NCBI RefSeq assembly: GCF_000306115.2
Contig: NZ_AKWX02000023.1
Span: forward strand, 62,001 to 126,000
Direction of reading: 5' to 3'
DNA length: 64,000 nucleotides
Origin: Leptospira wolffii serovar Khorat str. Khorat-H2
GTDB taxonomy: Bacteria; Spirochaetota; Leptospiria; Leptospirales; Leptospiraceae
Part shown: positions 37,271 to 46,045 of the stretch, piece after piece
How positions within the stretch are numbered: position 1 is the first letter of the stretch
Layout of the letters: each line of letters starts with the position of its first letter
Made by a program: the position numbers and the translations under genes
Notes under the pieces: model-generated
The model's database searches: none
Told to the model about the DNA's origin: nothing
Seen by the model: the letters and a program-made list of their open reading frames with translations, nothing else

Positions 37271-38145
37271 AGCTTGTCCCAAAACTACCACTTAGTCATT
37301 CTCCATAGAATGAATGCGCATGCGAGTTTAAATAAGGCTGAGTAATTTTCTATTTTAACTTCCCATTTTGTCTTAAGGGCACGGAAAGCATTGATCCATG
37401 CAATTGTTCTTTCGACGGTCCAGCGGAACGGTTTTAGTTTTGGAATAGATTCCGGTTGTTTGGCATCCGTTTTATTCGGGATACGGTATCGAACATTCAT
37501 CTTTCTTAATCCCCTTTTGATAATTTTTCCGGTATAAGCCTTATCTAATGATAGAATTTCCGGTTTGAGTATTTTTCCGTTCCGGTATACTCGAAACTTT
37601 CTGAGCGTAGGAAAGATCAATGTAGAATCGTGAACTCCCGAGGTAGCCAAGATAAATGCTATAGGTGCTCCAAGCCGATCGACGAGAATATGCCTTTTAA
37701 TGCCTATCTTGCCGCGATCCGTTGGGTTTGGGCCTGTGAAGCCCCCCTTTAGGAGCCCTCGCTTGGCTCCCGTCTGCGGCCATCCGTTTTGTACGAATTT
37801 TGATCGTTTTTTCATAAAGCTTCAAAGCTTCCTTCTCTATCTTATCAAACACTCCTGCTGAAACCCATTCTTGAAATCTCCTATGTAGTGTGGATTTTGA
37901 GCCAAACATTGGAGGAATATATCTCCATTGAACACCGGTCTTCGCTCTATAAAAAATGGCTGCCATCACTTTCCTATCATCTACTCTGGGACGACCTCCT
38001 TTGCCTTGATCCTTCTTCTCCTTCGGTAGGAGTTCTTTTGTTTTCTCCAGATCTCTTCCGGTATATCAAGGTGCCCTAAATCAGATTTCATACTCCTTAT
38101 ACTAACTACAAGAGTTTAAGTACAAATACCTTTTGGGACAAGCTC
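37270..38145 (-). mobile_element. IS5-family (IS427-type) insertion sequence, 876 bp, probably inactive
   Basis: Bounded by 15-base perfect terminal inverted repeats (37270-37284 and 38131-38145, GAGCTTGTCCCAAAA and its complement) and a TTA duplication. It carries one transposase gene reading leftwards. DDE motifs and the W.VER..AW signature (RWTVERTIAWINAF) identify IS5. The intact repeats and duplication indicate a recent insertion, but the gene is interrupted by two single-base frameshifts. It lies exactly at the shared end of the HD gene and folC and interrupts neither. Confidence 0.93.
37285..38091 (-). pseudogene. IS5-family transposase with two compensating frameshifts
   Basis: Begins at ATG 38089-38091 (AAGGAG just upstream): MKSDLGHLDIPEEIWRK. 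One base appears missing in an A run opposite 38041-38044, after which the frame continues as KELLPKEKKDQGKGGRP through MAADGSQ. Six consecutive C (37742-37747; G in the transcript) appear to hold one extra base, after which GGFTGPNPTDRGK, the SLDKAYTG Asp and the WTVERTIAWI Glu follow. With one base restored in the first run and one removed from the second, the DDE transposase of about 269 residues would be intact. It could be a dead copy, a frameshift-regulated gene or a homopolymer artefact. Confidence 0.85.
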
Positions 38146-39360
38146 TTAATCTTTTTGCGAGATATAAGAATACATCCGAAAACTTCCTAAAACAAGAATC
38201 CCTTCTCCTTTTGCATTTACGGATTCCAATTTCTCCGATAGTTTATCCGGTGAAACGACAAACGACTCAAAGCCCTTCGGAAGTAGGAATTCTTTCGCAT
38301 TTAGAAAATACAAATCCGTATTTTTAGCCTTCGTATAATCAGTTAAATCCTTTGCCATGGATTCTCCTTCCTTATCCGGCAGGAATCCTGCGATGATTGA
38401 GAATTTTTTGCCCGGAAAGGCGGTTCCTAGAGAGCTGAGAGTGATTCGAACCGCGTCCGGATTATGAGCCGGATCAAAAACGATAAATGGGGAATCGGAT
38501 ACGATTTCCAATCTACCTGGGGGAGGAGAAAGGTCTTGAACGATCTCTTCTCCTTTTTTTTCCGGTAGTATTCTTTTTTTTGCAAGTACTTCCATGAGGC
38601 GGGGGACTATGAATTTTACGAATTCCTGATTGTGTCTTAGATAGGATTTTCCTTGCGGGAGTGAGGGGAATGTTGCGAGATCTATATGCTTTTCTTCGCA
38701 AAATTCTTCCAGAATTATTTGCAGAGAAGGCTCGGGTTCTAATGCGAATACGAGTTTAGTTCGATCGGAGATTATTCCCAATTTCTCCTGAAGAATGGAC
38801 TCCTTAGTGTTTCCTAAAACCGCCTTATGATCTTCTCCTATCGCGCAGACGATCACTACATCCGGTTCCGCGAGCTTGGTCGCATCCAATCTGCCTCCTA
38901 ACCCTGCCTCGTAGATTTGCACGGATCTGTCCTTTTCTTCGAATAATACGAATGCAGCTAAAGTGAACCATTCGAACCAGGAAAGAAAGGACAATTCCTC
39001 CCGGGAAGAATCGGAAAATAGGAGCTTTGTGAGTTCCTTTAAATCCTCGTCTTTGACAGGTCGGAGTTCGGGAGAGAGTCGGATCCTTTCTTTCGGATCC
39101 TTTAAATGGGGGGAGGTGTAAAGTCCTACAGAAAATCCTAATTTAGAAAAACATTCCGCTAAGAAATGCGATATGGAACCTTTACCGTTGGTTCCTACTA
39201 CGGAGATCCTAAGTCTTTCTTTTTTTCTATTCCGCCATCCGTATCGGTCTAGTAGATCGCGAAAAGGATCCAGAGAATAAGCGCCGAATACGTTGAAATT
39301 TCTGGTCTTCTCCAGATTGGTCAATCGAGAGGCGAACTCTAAAAATTCAGGGGACTCCAT
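38146..39360 (-). CDS. folC: Folylpolyglutamate / dihydrofolate synthase
   Basis: 404 residues. P-loop GTNGKGSISHFLAE, then SPHLKDPKERIRL, the Mur-ligase type central domain (IYEAGLGGRLDATK, with GEDHKAVLG) and a C-terminal domain with FDPAHNPDAV. It adds glutamate to dihydropteroate or folates in the cytoplasm. Its start abuts the aroE stop (TAA then ATG), so the two are one unit. The stop codon lies in the TTA duplicated by the insertion sequence. Confidence 0.94.
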   Translation of the reverse strand: MESPEFLEFASRLTNLEKTRNFNVFGAYSLDPFRDLLDRYGWRNRKKERLRISVVGTNGKGSISHFLAECFSKLGFSVGLYTSPHLKDPKERIRLSPELRPVKDEDLKELTKLLFSDSSREELSFLSWFEWFTLAAFVLFEEKDRSVQIYEAGLGGRLDATKLAEPDVVIVCAIGEDHKAVLGNTKESILQEKLGIISDRTKLVFALEPEPSLQIILEEFCEEKHIDLATFPSLPQGKSYLRHNQEFVKFIVPRLMEVLAKKRILPEKKGEEIVQDLSPPPGRLEIVSDSPFIVFDPAHNPDAVRITLSSLGTAFPGKKFSIIAGFLPDKEGESMAKDLTDYTKAKNTDLYFLNAKEFLLPKGFESFVVSPDKLSEKLESVNAKGEGILVLGSFRMYSYISQKD

Positions 39361-40233
39361 TTAAGATTTATCGTACCCTAAAACCTGCAATAGTCTCTTT
39401 CTTCCCTTTCCCACCAGGTCGGCTTCGAGTTGGATTCCTGTGAACAGGCGGAATTGCTCCACGGCTTGGTAGAGCAGCATTTCCGTTCCGGGAATGATGC
39501 TTGCACCTTTCTTTTTTGCTTCGAGTACAAAAGGAGTCTCCAAGGGATTATAGACGATGTCGAAAAAGACTTGGCCCTTATGAAATGCGGCTTCTGTAAT
39601 TGCCGGTCCCGGCTCTTTCCCTTTCATTCCTAAGGGAGTCGTATGGATAACGAGGCTGTACTCCGAAAATTTATCTTTCGTATTTTCCAGGCCTTCGGTA
39701 TGGATATTCGCTTTGGAAATTTTACCCAATGCGTTCTTTAAAGAGTTGGATGCTTCGGTATTTCTAGCCGCGATCGTTAAGTCTCCGACCCTTCCTTGGT
39801 TCAATAATGCGAAGGAAATTCCTTTGGCGCTTCCTCCGCTTCCGATTACCAAGACCTTACCTTGCAAGGAATCCGGAAAATATTCCTGAACCGCTCGGAC
39901 CGCTCCCAATCCGTCCGTATTATGCGCGCTAATCGATCCGTTTTGCAAGACCAGAGTATTACTGGCTCCGACCGCTTTGGACGTTTCGTCGGTTTGATCC
40001 GCGATTTGGAATGCAGTCTCCTTGTGGGGAATGGTCACGGAAAGCCCGCAAATTCCGAACTTTGACATGGTTAGAAGTTCCCGTTTTTCCAAAGATGCCA
40101 CGGGAAATACCAAATACCCGCAATCTAGATTCAGATCTTCGTACCAAGAGGTATGAAGCAGGGGAGAAAGCGTATGCGATAGGGGATTTCCGACGATCCC
40201 GAAATATTTGGAACTGTCTCGAAAGAATTTCAA
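39361..40233 (-). CDS. aroE: Shikimate dehydrogenase
   Basis: The conserved N-terminus (YFGIVGNPLSHTLSPLLH) begins a few residues after the TTG at 40233, which I take as the start (290 residues, normal length); the frame remains open to a GTG at 40347 that would add 38 atypical residues. NADPH-binding VIGSGGSAKGISFALL, catalytic-region VTIPHKETA, AHNTDGLG and DIVYNPLETPF are present. It reduces 3-dehydroshikimate to shikimate. Directly upstream of folC. Confidence 0.92.
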   Translation of the reverse strand: MKFFRDSSKYFGIVGNPLSHTLSPLLHTSWYEDLNLDCGYLVFPVASLEKRELLTMSKFGICGLSVTIPHKETAFQIADQTDETSKAVGASNTLVLQNGSISAHNTDGLGAVRAVQEYFPDSLQGKVLVIGSGGSAKGISFALLNQGRVGDLTIAARNTEASNSLKNALGKISKANIHTEGLENTKDKFSEYSLVIHTTPLGMKGKEPGPAITEAAFHKGQVFFDIVYNPLETPFVLEAKKKGASIIPGTEMLLYQAVEQFRLFTGIQLEADLVGKGRKRLLQVLGYDKS

Positions 40234-40300
40234 TTGGTACCGCTTCTTTTTTACTAAAATTCTGGACTTTATCCGAAAACCAGGAAAACCTGTTTGGTAG

Positions 40301-40693
40301 ATGGGAATCCTGGCCTCGCTCAACGATTTTCTTCCTTTTATAGGCACTCAACCTTTTTTAGTCTTAGCCTCTTCTTCGGGATGGTGGACTACGTTCACCG
40401 ATATTCTTTTCGTTTTATCGATTAGCGGAGGACTGGCCTGGTATTTTTACTATTACAAGAGAAAAGATCTCTTAGGAGGCTATTGGGTAGCCTTCTTAGT
40501 GGCCCTATTAGGCTCTTTGATCATTCTCGCCCTGTTCCAGGATCCGATTCGCGAGATCGTCTATTGGCTGATCTCCCCGAAGATCGGGATTTGGCAGGTT
40601 GCTAATGTGAATTTGATCGCGGTGATCATCGGAGGATACTCCATGTTATATATCATGAACCGCATAAATCACAATAAAGAACGCAGAGACTGA
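40301..40693 (+). CDS. Small membrane protein, hypothetical
   Basis: 130 residues, three predicted membrane helices (about 33-50, 58-80, 100-118) with YYYKRKDLLGGYW between the first two. ATG start; divergent from aroE. No signal peptide and no family recognised. It ends 25 bases before the convergent glycosyltransferase. Confidence 0.65.
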   Translation: MGILASLNDFLPFIGTQPFLVLASSSGWWTTFTDILFVLSISGGLAWYFYYYKRKDLLGGYWVAFLVALLGSLIILALFQDPIREIVYWLISPKIGIWQVANVNLIAVIIGGYSMLYIMNRINHNKERRD

Positions 40694-40717
40694 TTTAATT
40701 TCCCGATTTATAGGATC

Positions 40718-41494
40718 TTACTTCTTAGGATCCGTTTTTCCTTTATCGAGCAGGGTCATTTCGAAGATTTTAGTATATTTTAGAAAATTATAATAAAATC
40801 CCATAATGGCGAGTATGAGTCCTCTTCTGCCGTCCATAAATCCGAAACGCACGAAATACATCCAAAAAGATTTGTAACTCGCCTCTAAAAGCGCTAAGAA
40901 TAGTCCGGATCTTTTTCCTTTTCCGAATTTTTCCAATGCGGCGAGTTCCGAGTATCTGTTGATGAAGTTCACATGATCGTGAAGGCTTGCATAAGAATAA
41001 TGTAATACCGGATTTTCGAGTTTTTTCCTTTTTCCTTCCAGCTTTACGGCTTCGTGGACTTTGCCGCCTACGAATTGCCCTTTGGATTTCTGGAATAATC
41101 TCACTCGATAGTTCGGATACCAGCCCCCGTGGCGTATCCATTTGCCCATATACATGGTCAGTCTGGGGATCAAAAAGCCGTCTTCTTTCGGGACGGTTTG
41201 GAAAAGACCTTTAATTTCCTCTTTTAATTGGGACGAAATCTCTTCGTCGGCATCCAGTGTTAGGATCCAGGGAAATTTTGCGAGACCGATCACATGATTC
41301 TTCTGGGAAACGTAATCGTCGAATTTTCTTCTGACTACCTTGGCTCCTTTCTTTTTCGCAAGAGCTTCCGTTTTGTCCTTGGACCCGGAATCCAATACGA
41401 TGATCTCGCTTACGAAATCCAGGGAAGAGAGGCATCTCTCAATATTATCCTCTTCGTTTAACGTAATGATGCATGCGGAGATAGGTAGGGTCAT
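40718..41494 (-). CDS. Family 2 glycosyltransferase, WaaE/KdtX-like
   Basis: 258 residues. GT2 domain: ACIITLNEEDNIERCL, LDSGSKDKT, SQKNHVIG, and the DxD-type TLDADEE. RHGGWYPNYRVRLFQK and VHEAV are typical of WaaE-like enzymes that add a sugar to the LPS core. A hydrophobic C-terminal helix (FMDGRRGLILAIMGFYYNFL) may anchor it to the membrane. The upstream ATPase gene ends directly before its ATG (TAG then ATG). Confidence 0.9.
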   Translation of the reverse strand: MTLPISACIITLNEEDNIERCLSSLDFVSEIIVLDSGSKDKTEALAKKKGAKVVRRKFDDYVSQKNHVIGLAKFPWILTLDADEEISSQLKEEIKGLFQTVPKEDGFLIPRLTMYMGKWIRHGGWYPNYRVRLFQKSKGQFVGGKVHEAVKLEGKRKKLENPVLHYSYASLHDHVNFINRYSELAALEKFGKGKRSGLFLALLEASYKSFWMYFVRFGFMDGRRGLILAIMGFYYNFLKYTKIFEMTLLDKGKTDPKK

Positions 41495-42232
41495 CTAAGC
41501 GCGGGAAAAATCCTTGTCTCTGACCGACTTGAAATTCGGAGTCAAAGGAATCTCCAGTCTGGCGACGGTGGAATCCTTGCGTATGATGATCCTGAAAAAG
41601 GAAGGATCGATTCCTTCCGCCTTGAGCATGATCAGAATGAGTGCGAGTCCTAGGCCTGCGCCTTCGGTATTGTCGGCATTGTCCATATAGAACTGGGCGA
41701 TATCTCCGTACTGCATTCCCTTCTCTAATTTTTCTCTCAGGGATTTTTCCTCTTCCAAGGTAACGGGAGTATTATTCGTGACTTCGATCCGGATTCCGTC
41801 CATGGAATAGTCGAAGTTGATCAAACAGAAGTAGCCGCGCTTTTTGGATTTTTGTCCGTATTCTTCCGCCATCGCCTCGGAAAAAAGTCCTTTGTATTCC
41901 GAGACTCCTTTTTTGTAGTCCGCGGAATTATCCAGGTCGTATCCTTTTTCCTCGAAGAAGATTCTTTTTTGGTTTGCTTTGCAGGCGTTGATTGATAATT
42001 CTTTAACGATAGTATAAACCGTGGGAACGAGGGTCGGATACGTGACCTTATCCAGGATCAATTCGATCGCTTGCTGGATATGTTCCTCTACGGATCTTGT
42101 TATCCTGTGGGTCTTGAGAGAAAGGATTCTACCGTTCTCGATTGTAAGCCGGATATTGTCTGATATATCTCGGATTTCCTGACCCATTACCTTGAACTTT
42201 TCGGAACTCGATTTGTTTGTCAAGAGACTCAT
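41495..42232 (-). CDS. GHKL ATPase domain protein, possible anti-sigma / partner-switch kinase
   Basis: 245 residues from the ATG at 42232 (an upstream in-frame start at 42289 and a later ATG at 42187 are possible). An N box ELSINACKA and a G2-type box EGAGLGLALILI mark a histidine-kinase-like ATP-binding fold. There is no H-box or REC domain, and the middle DxGxG box is degenerate, resembling RsbW-like kinases. A STAS protein and two SpoIIE phosphatases are encoded elsewhere in the window. Ends abut the WaaE-like gene. Confidence 0.8.
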   Translation of the reverse strand: MSLLTNKSSSEKFKVMGQEIRDISDNIRLTIENGRILSLKTHRITRSVEEHIQQAIELILDKVTYPTLVPTVYTIVKELSINACKANQKRIFFEEKGYDLDNSADYKKGVSEYKGLFSEAMAEEYGQKSKKRGYFCLINFDYSMDGIRIEVTNNTPVTLEEEKSLREKLEKGMQYGDIAQFYMDNADNTEGAGLGLALILIMLKAEGIDPSFFRIIIRKDSTVARLEIPLTPNFKSVRDKDFSRA

Positions 42233-43565
42233 TTTACGGAATCTAAAAAAGGACCGCCCGAGCCCGAACTCTCGGCAAATTTTCCTCATTCTACTCTTTC
42301 CGATTTTCCTAATTTTTTCAGGGAACTTGGAAGCTCAGTCCTGGTCTTGGACCGGAGCTTATGTTCTCGAACCCGAGACTTTGGAGTACGTCGGGCCGGT
42401 TCAAATTTCCGTAAAGGACGGAATCGTAGAAAAGATTTCTCCTTCTTCTGCTACCAAAGACGCTGCGTTCATTTTACCCGGATTTTGCGACGCTCATACC
42501 ACCCTGGGAGCGAATTCTCTGGGAGGAGGGAAGGATCGCCAAGAATTGGAAACCGATTTGAGGCAATTCTTATTACACGGTTTCACTCATATACAAAGCG
42601 TAGCGGATCCTCAATGGGCCGAGGAAGTGGCGGAAACTAGAAAAAAGAAATCCCTCTATCCTAGAATCTCCGTATTTCCGCCCGTATGGATCGCGAACTC
42701 CAAAGAATTGGAGGGAAATCAATCCAGTGCGTACAGAATTCTAAAATCTCCCGAAGAAGCGATGCGAGCAGCTTCCGTTCGAGGCAAAGGAAAAGCGCAT
42801 TTATTCCTTCGATACAACGAAGGAGATTCCTTCACGGTCGACGGGAGACTATTATACAGAATGAGAAGCCAGGCCGAAAAAGTCGGCCTGGAAATATCCG
42901 TCTCCACATTCGGAGAAGAATTCGCAGTTTGGGAAGCGCTCTCTTCAGAGATCAAAACGCTTTTCCATCCGATTCCGGAATTACCTTCCATTCTTCCAGT
43001 AGCCAAGAATTTAACGAAACAGACATGGGCCCCTCTCTTCGGAATCTATTATATAAGAAAGGAAGTGGGAACTCCTACATTTTCGGAAGAATGGGACAGA
43101 TGGACCGCCTGGAGTCCGCAGTTCCAAGCCAGATTTCCGTCTAAGGAATGGATCTCTTCGCTTTCTCCGCTTTCCGAGTCGGAAAAATCCGAAGCGGATA
43201 AGGAATACGATTCCTATCTTGCCTTTCTAAAGGCCAGGAAGAATCTGTCCTTAAAGATCCTCTTGGGCTCCGGTTCGGGACATTATCTTTCCTTTCCCGG
43301 GATTTCCGGATGGAAGGAACTCAGGATTCTCTCCGATATTCTCGGACCGAAAGAGGCGTTGCGAGCCGCGACGGAAACTACCTGCTCTTATCTAAATTCT
43401 CCTCATGAAGGAAAGATCCGAGTGGGAAAGCCGGCGCATCTTCTCATTTTTAAGGAAGACCCGATGCAGAATTGGGATAAGCTAAAGAGCCTGAAGACGG
43501 TCGTTACGGAGAAGGGAAGGACCGAGATCCCTTCTACGGAGAAGAAATCAAAATCTAAAAAATAA
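42192..43565 (+). CDS. Exported amidohydrolase-like protein with altered metal site
   Basis: 457 residues from TTG 42192 (TTG 42213 is also possible), overlapping the divergent gene's 5' end. A basic segment and a hydrophobic signal (ILLFPIFLIFSGNLEAQ) direct export. The domain has amidohydrolase shape: PGFCDAHTTLGANSLGG and a C-terminal GKIRVGKPAHLLIF. In the family the first motif is HxH; here it is DAHTTL, with one His, and the later GTD-type Asp region reads LGSGSGHYL. The metal ligands are thus incomplete and catalysis is doubtful. Confidence 0.75.
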   Translation: MNFSELDLFVKRLILRNLKKDRPSPNSRQIFLILLFPIFLIFSGNLEAQSWSWTGAYVLEPETLEYVGPVQISVKDGIVEKISPSSATKDAAFILPGFCDAHTTLGANSLGGGKDRQELETDLRQFLLHGFTHIQSVADPQWAEEVAETRKKKSLYPRISVFPPVWIANSKELEGNQSSAYRILKSPEEAMRAASVRGKGKAHLFLRYNEGDSFTVDGRLLYRMRSQAEKVGLEISVSTFGEEFAVWEALSSEIKTLFHPIPELPSILPVAKNLTKQTWAPLFGIYYIRKEVGTPTFSEEWDRWTAWSPQFQARFPSKEWISSLSPLSESEKSEADKEYDSYLAFLKARKNLSLKILLGSGSGHYLSFPGISGWKELRILSDILGPKEALRAATETTCSYLNSPHEGKIRVGKPAHLLIFKEDPMQNWDKLKSLKTVVTEKGRTEIPSTEKKSKSKK

Positions 43566-43637
43566 ATCGCTCGGATTTCCGGAAATCGACTCGGCCAATC
43601 GATTCCGGAGACCGCCGGAAAAGAAAGAGGCAGAACT

Positions 43638-44786
43638 ATGAAGGACTCCGAAAAAGAACTCTTCCAAAAATTACTAGACGAAAGTTTCCGTAAAAAAGCT
43701 TCCCTGGAGACGGGCGCAAAAGTAACCGCAGTAGTAACGAGCGCAAAAACGGATTATGTTTTTATAAAGGTAAAAAATGCGGGAATATCAGGAATTATCT
43801 TAGCGGAAGAATTCGCCGAGGCTCCCGCCATAGGACAGGAGATAGAAGCCTATTTCTTGCGCGAGGCTTCCGGAGATCAGTATTTCACCATCTGTATGGA
43901 CGGAGATACGATCACTAAGGATCTGATTTCAGTCGCTCATTCTTCCGAGATCCCGGTACTCGGACATATAGTCGGAGAGAACGATGCCGGCGTAGAGGTC
44001 AAGTTAGGCGAACAGATCGGATTCTGTCCCTTCTCCCAATTGGATCCGGAACTTAAAAAACAAGGCGCCGTGGTCGGTAAAAGAGTACGTTTTCTAGTCT
44101 CCGAATTGGGTGCCAAGGGCAAGATCATCGTGTCCCAGAAGAAAATCGCGGATAAGGAAAGAGAAGCCAAGATCTCCGTACTAAAGGGAGAACTGAAACC
44201 GGGAATGTTCGTAACCTGTCGGGTCAAATCCGTGCATCCTTTCGGATTGATTGTGGAGGCGGACGGACTTACGGCCCTTGTTCCTACGTCCGAAGCGACT
44301 TTCAAAAAGAACCCCGATCTATCCAAGGATTTCCATCCAGGACAGGTACTGAGAGCCAAGGTCCTAAAATTGGATTGGGAAGAGAATAAACACAGCTTTA
44401 CAGTTAAGGATTTTCTAAAGGATCCTTGGGCCCAAAACGTTCCTTTCAAAGAAGGGGATCTGGTCACTGGAATCGTGGAAAGTATAAAACCGTTCGGAGT
44501 CTTTTTAAAATTGAACGAGAATTTTTCGGGACTGGTTCCGAATCGGGAAACCGGATTGCAAAATAGAATTCCCGCCGCTCAGCATTTCAAGGTGGGAGAA
44601 TCCCTCTCCGCTTTCGTGACCGAAGTGAATCTCGCAAAACGCCAGATTTCCCTTTCTCTCGTGAAAGCAAAGGAAGTGCAGGAAAGATTGGATTATAGCG
44701 GGTATCTTTCCGAAGAGACTAGTTCCACGGGTTCTTTCGGAGCCATTCTTGCAAAATCCTTAAACAAGGGTCAAAAGAAGAATTAA
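43638..44786 (+). CDS. Four-domain S1 RNA-binding protein (ribosomal protein S1-like)
   Basis: 382 residues with four S1 repeats at about 20-90, 95-170, 180-255 and 270-345; the third (GMFVTCRVKSVHPFGLIVE) and fourth (GDLVTGIVESIKPFGVF) are the most canonical. Full rpsA usually has four to six repeats; this shorter form is common in non-enteric bacteria, but it may be a second S1-like protein. The first repeat is weak. It binds RNA in the cytoplasm. trmL follows 2 bases after its stop. Confidence 0.85.
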   Translation: MKDSEKELFQKLLDESFRKKASLETGAKVTAVVTSAKTDYVFIKVKNAGISGIILAEEFAEAPAIGQEIEAYFLREASGDQYFTICMDGDTITKDLISVAHSSEIPVLGHIVGENDAGVEVKLGEQIGFCPFSQLDPELKKQGAVVGKRVRFLVSELGAKGKIIVSQKKIADKEREAKISVLKGELKPGMFVTCRVKSVHPFGLIVEADGLTALVPTSEATFKKNPDLSKDFHPGQVLRAKVLKLDWEENKHSFTVKDFLKDPWAQNVPFKEGDLVTGIVESIKPFGVFLKLNENFSGLVPNRETGLQNRIPAAQHFKVGESLSAFVTEVNLAKRQISLSLVKAKEVQERLDYSGYLSEETSSTGSFGAILAKSLNKGQKKN

Positions 44787-44788
44787 GA

Positions 44789-45250
44789 ATGTCTCTCCGG
44801 ATCGCCTTGTATCGTCCCGAGATTCCTCCGAATACGGGAAATATCGCGAGGCTTTGCGTGGCGCTGGGAGCCGAATTGCATATCGTCGGCAAACCCGCCT
44901 TCGAAATGACTGAGAAAGCGGCTAGACGCGCGGGACTGGACTATTGGGATAAGCTGAGCCTAACGCTTCATTCCGATTGGTCCGGTTTTGCGGAAACTCT
45001 CCCTTCCGGATCCAATTTATATTTGGTTTCCACAAAAGGAGACACTTCCTACACGACTCCTCATTACTCTAAGGACGATACGTTCCTATTCGGAAACGAA
45101 ACTTCCGGACTTCCATCCGAAATTTTTCAATCCTCCGTTTCCAAGCAGGTTATTCGGATTCCGATGGAAGAAGATTGCAGGTGTTTGAACCTGAGCAACG
45201 CCGTCGCCGTGGTCGCTTATGAAGCGCTGCGACAAATCCGGAATTGGTGA
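44789..45250 (+). CDS. trmL: tRNA (cytidine(34)-2'-O)-methyltransferase
   Basis: 153 residues, standard length. SPOUT fold motifs: IPPNTGNIARLCVALGAELHIV at the start, LFGNETSGLP in the middle and IPMEEDCRCLNLSNAVAVV at the end, which forms the SAM-binding knot. It 2'-O-methylates the wobble nucleotide of tRNA-Leu. Starts 2 bases after the S1-protein stop. Confidence 0.95.
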   Translation: MSLRIALYRPEIPPNTGNIARLCVALGAELHIVGKPAFEMTEKAARRAGLDYWDKLSLTLHSDWSGFAETLPSGSNLYLVSTKGDTSYTTPHYSKDDTFLFGNETSGLPSEIFQSSVSKQVIRIPMEEDCRCLNLSNAVAVVAYEALRQIRNW

Positions 45251-45317
45251 AACGGAAACTACCCGTCGAAAAAAATCGGATTTACACTCCCCGAAAAAAA
45301 AAGTCCTATGGAAAAAT

Positions 45318-45989
45318 ATGGGAATGTCCTTTTCCCTAGGAGAGATAGAGGCCCGTATTAGGGAACTCCTAGCAAACGGTGTAACAGGAAATTCCCAGGA
45401 TTTCCTCTCGTGGATACGTATGGATACTATACGTAGATTGAGAGAGGAGCCCGTCTATCCTTCCGAATGGGTCTTAAAAATCTTGGACGATCTGGTCGCT
45501 TCCAAGGACGCCGCCAAAGGAAAACTGGATCCTAGAGAATACACTCTCTCCCCCGATTCCCCTCTTCGAAAGAAGCCTTCCAAAAAAGAAGAATATTTAA
45601 TTTTAGGTAAAACCGAATTCCAACCCATGCAATACGTGCGTAGCCGTATGGAATCCTTCCTTCGAAATAATAAAGTGGACGAGGATTTGATCGTGGACCT
45701 GACCATCGGCTCCATCGAAGCGGTGGAGAACGCGGTAAAATACGGAGACGGAGGTTCCGTCGAAGTATCCTATTCCATAGAAAGGGAGAATTTGTTCAAA
45801 ATCCGACTGGTGAACAATCTCCGGGAACTCAATTTGGAAGAGGACATAGAGCGCGGAAAATTCTCCTCCACCGCCACCCTCATGCGTGGAATGATGGTCA
45901 TGCAGAAATTATTCGATAAAATGGATCTTGAGATTTTGGAAGATAAAAGACAGGCCTTGTTTATGGCCGAAAAAATTCTTCCGAAGTAA
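45318..45989 (+). CDS. RsbW-like GHKL ATPase protein
   Basis: 223 residues from the ATG at 45318 (the frame is open from 45219, which overlaps the end of trmL). The C-terminal 130 residues show an N box [13 protein letters not shown] and an atypical G region ([16 protein letters not shown]), matching HATPase_c_2 anti-sigma kinases. The N-terminal 90 residues are helical and could dimerise or bind a partner. Candidate partner of the STAS protein at 16084-16416. Confidence 0.82.
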   Translation: MGMSFSLGEIEARIRELLANGVTGNSQDFLSWIRMDTIRRLREEPVYPSEWVLKILDDLVASKDAAKGKLDPREYTLSPDSPLRKKPSKKEEYLILGKTEFQPMQYVRSRMESFLRNNKVDEDLIVDLTIGSIEAVENAVKYGDGGSVEVSYSIERENLFKIRLVNNLRELNLEEDIERGKFSSTATLMRGMMVMQKLFDKMDLEILEDKRQALFMAEKILPK

Positions 45990-46045
45990 ACGATCCGATT
46001 TTTTCCCGCTTTTATTTTCCGATTTCGGGTCTTTTATCTAAGAAT

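Larger units (their letters stand above)
37267..38148. repeat. 3-bp target-site duplication (TTA) flanking the insertion sequence
   Basis: TTA at 37267-37269 directly precedes and TTA at 38146-38148 directly follows the insertion sequence. A 3-bp TNA duplication fits the IS427 group of IS5 elements. The left copy supplies the stop of the HD gene and the right copy is the complement of the folC stop codon. Confidence 0.85.

Noticed and set aside
43574..43587. 14-bp palindrome GATTTCCGGAAATC before the S1-protein gene
   Set aside because: No loop and no neighbouring context; could be chance.
45990..46045. LexA box search upstream of uvrB
   Set aside because: No TTTG-N5-CAAA-type site seen.
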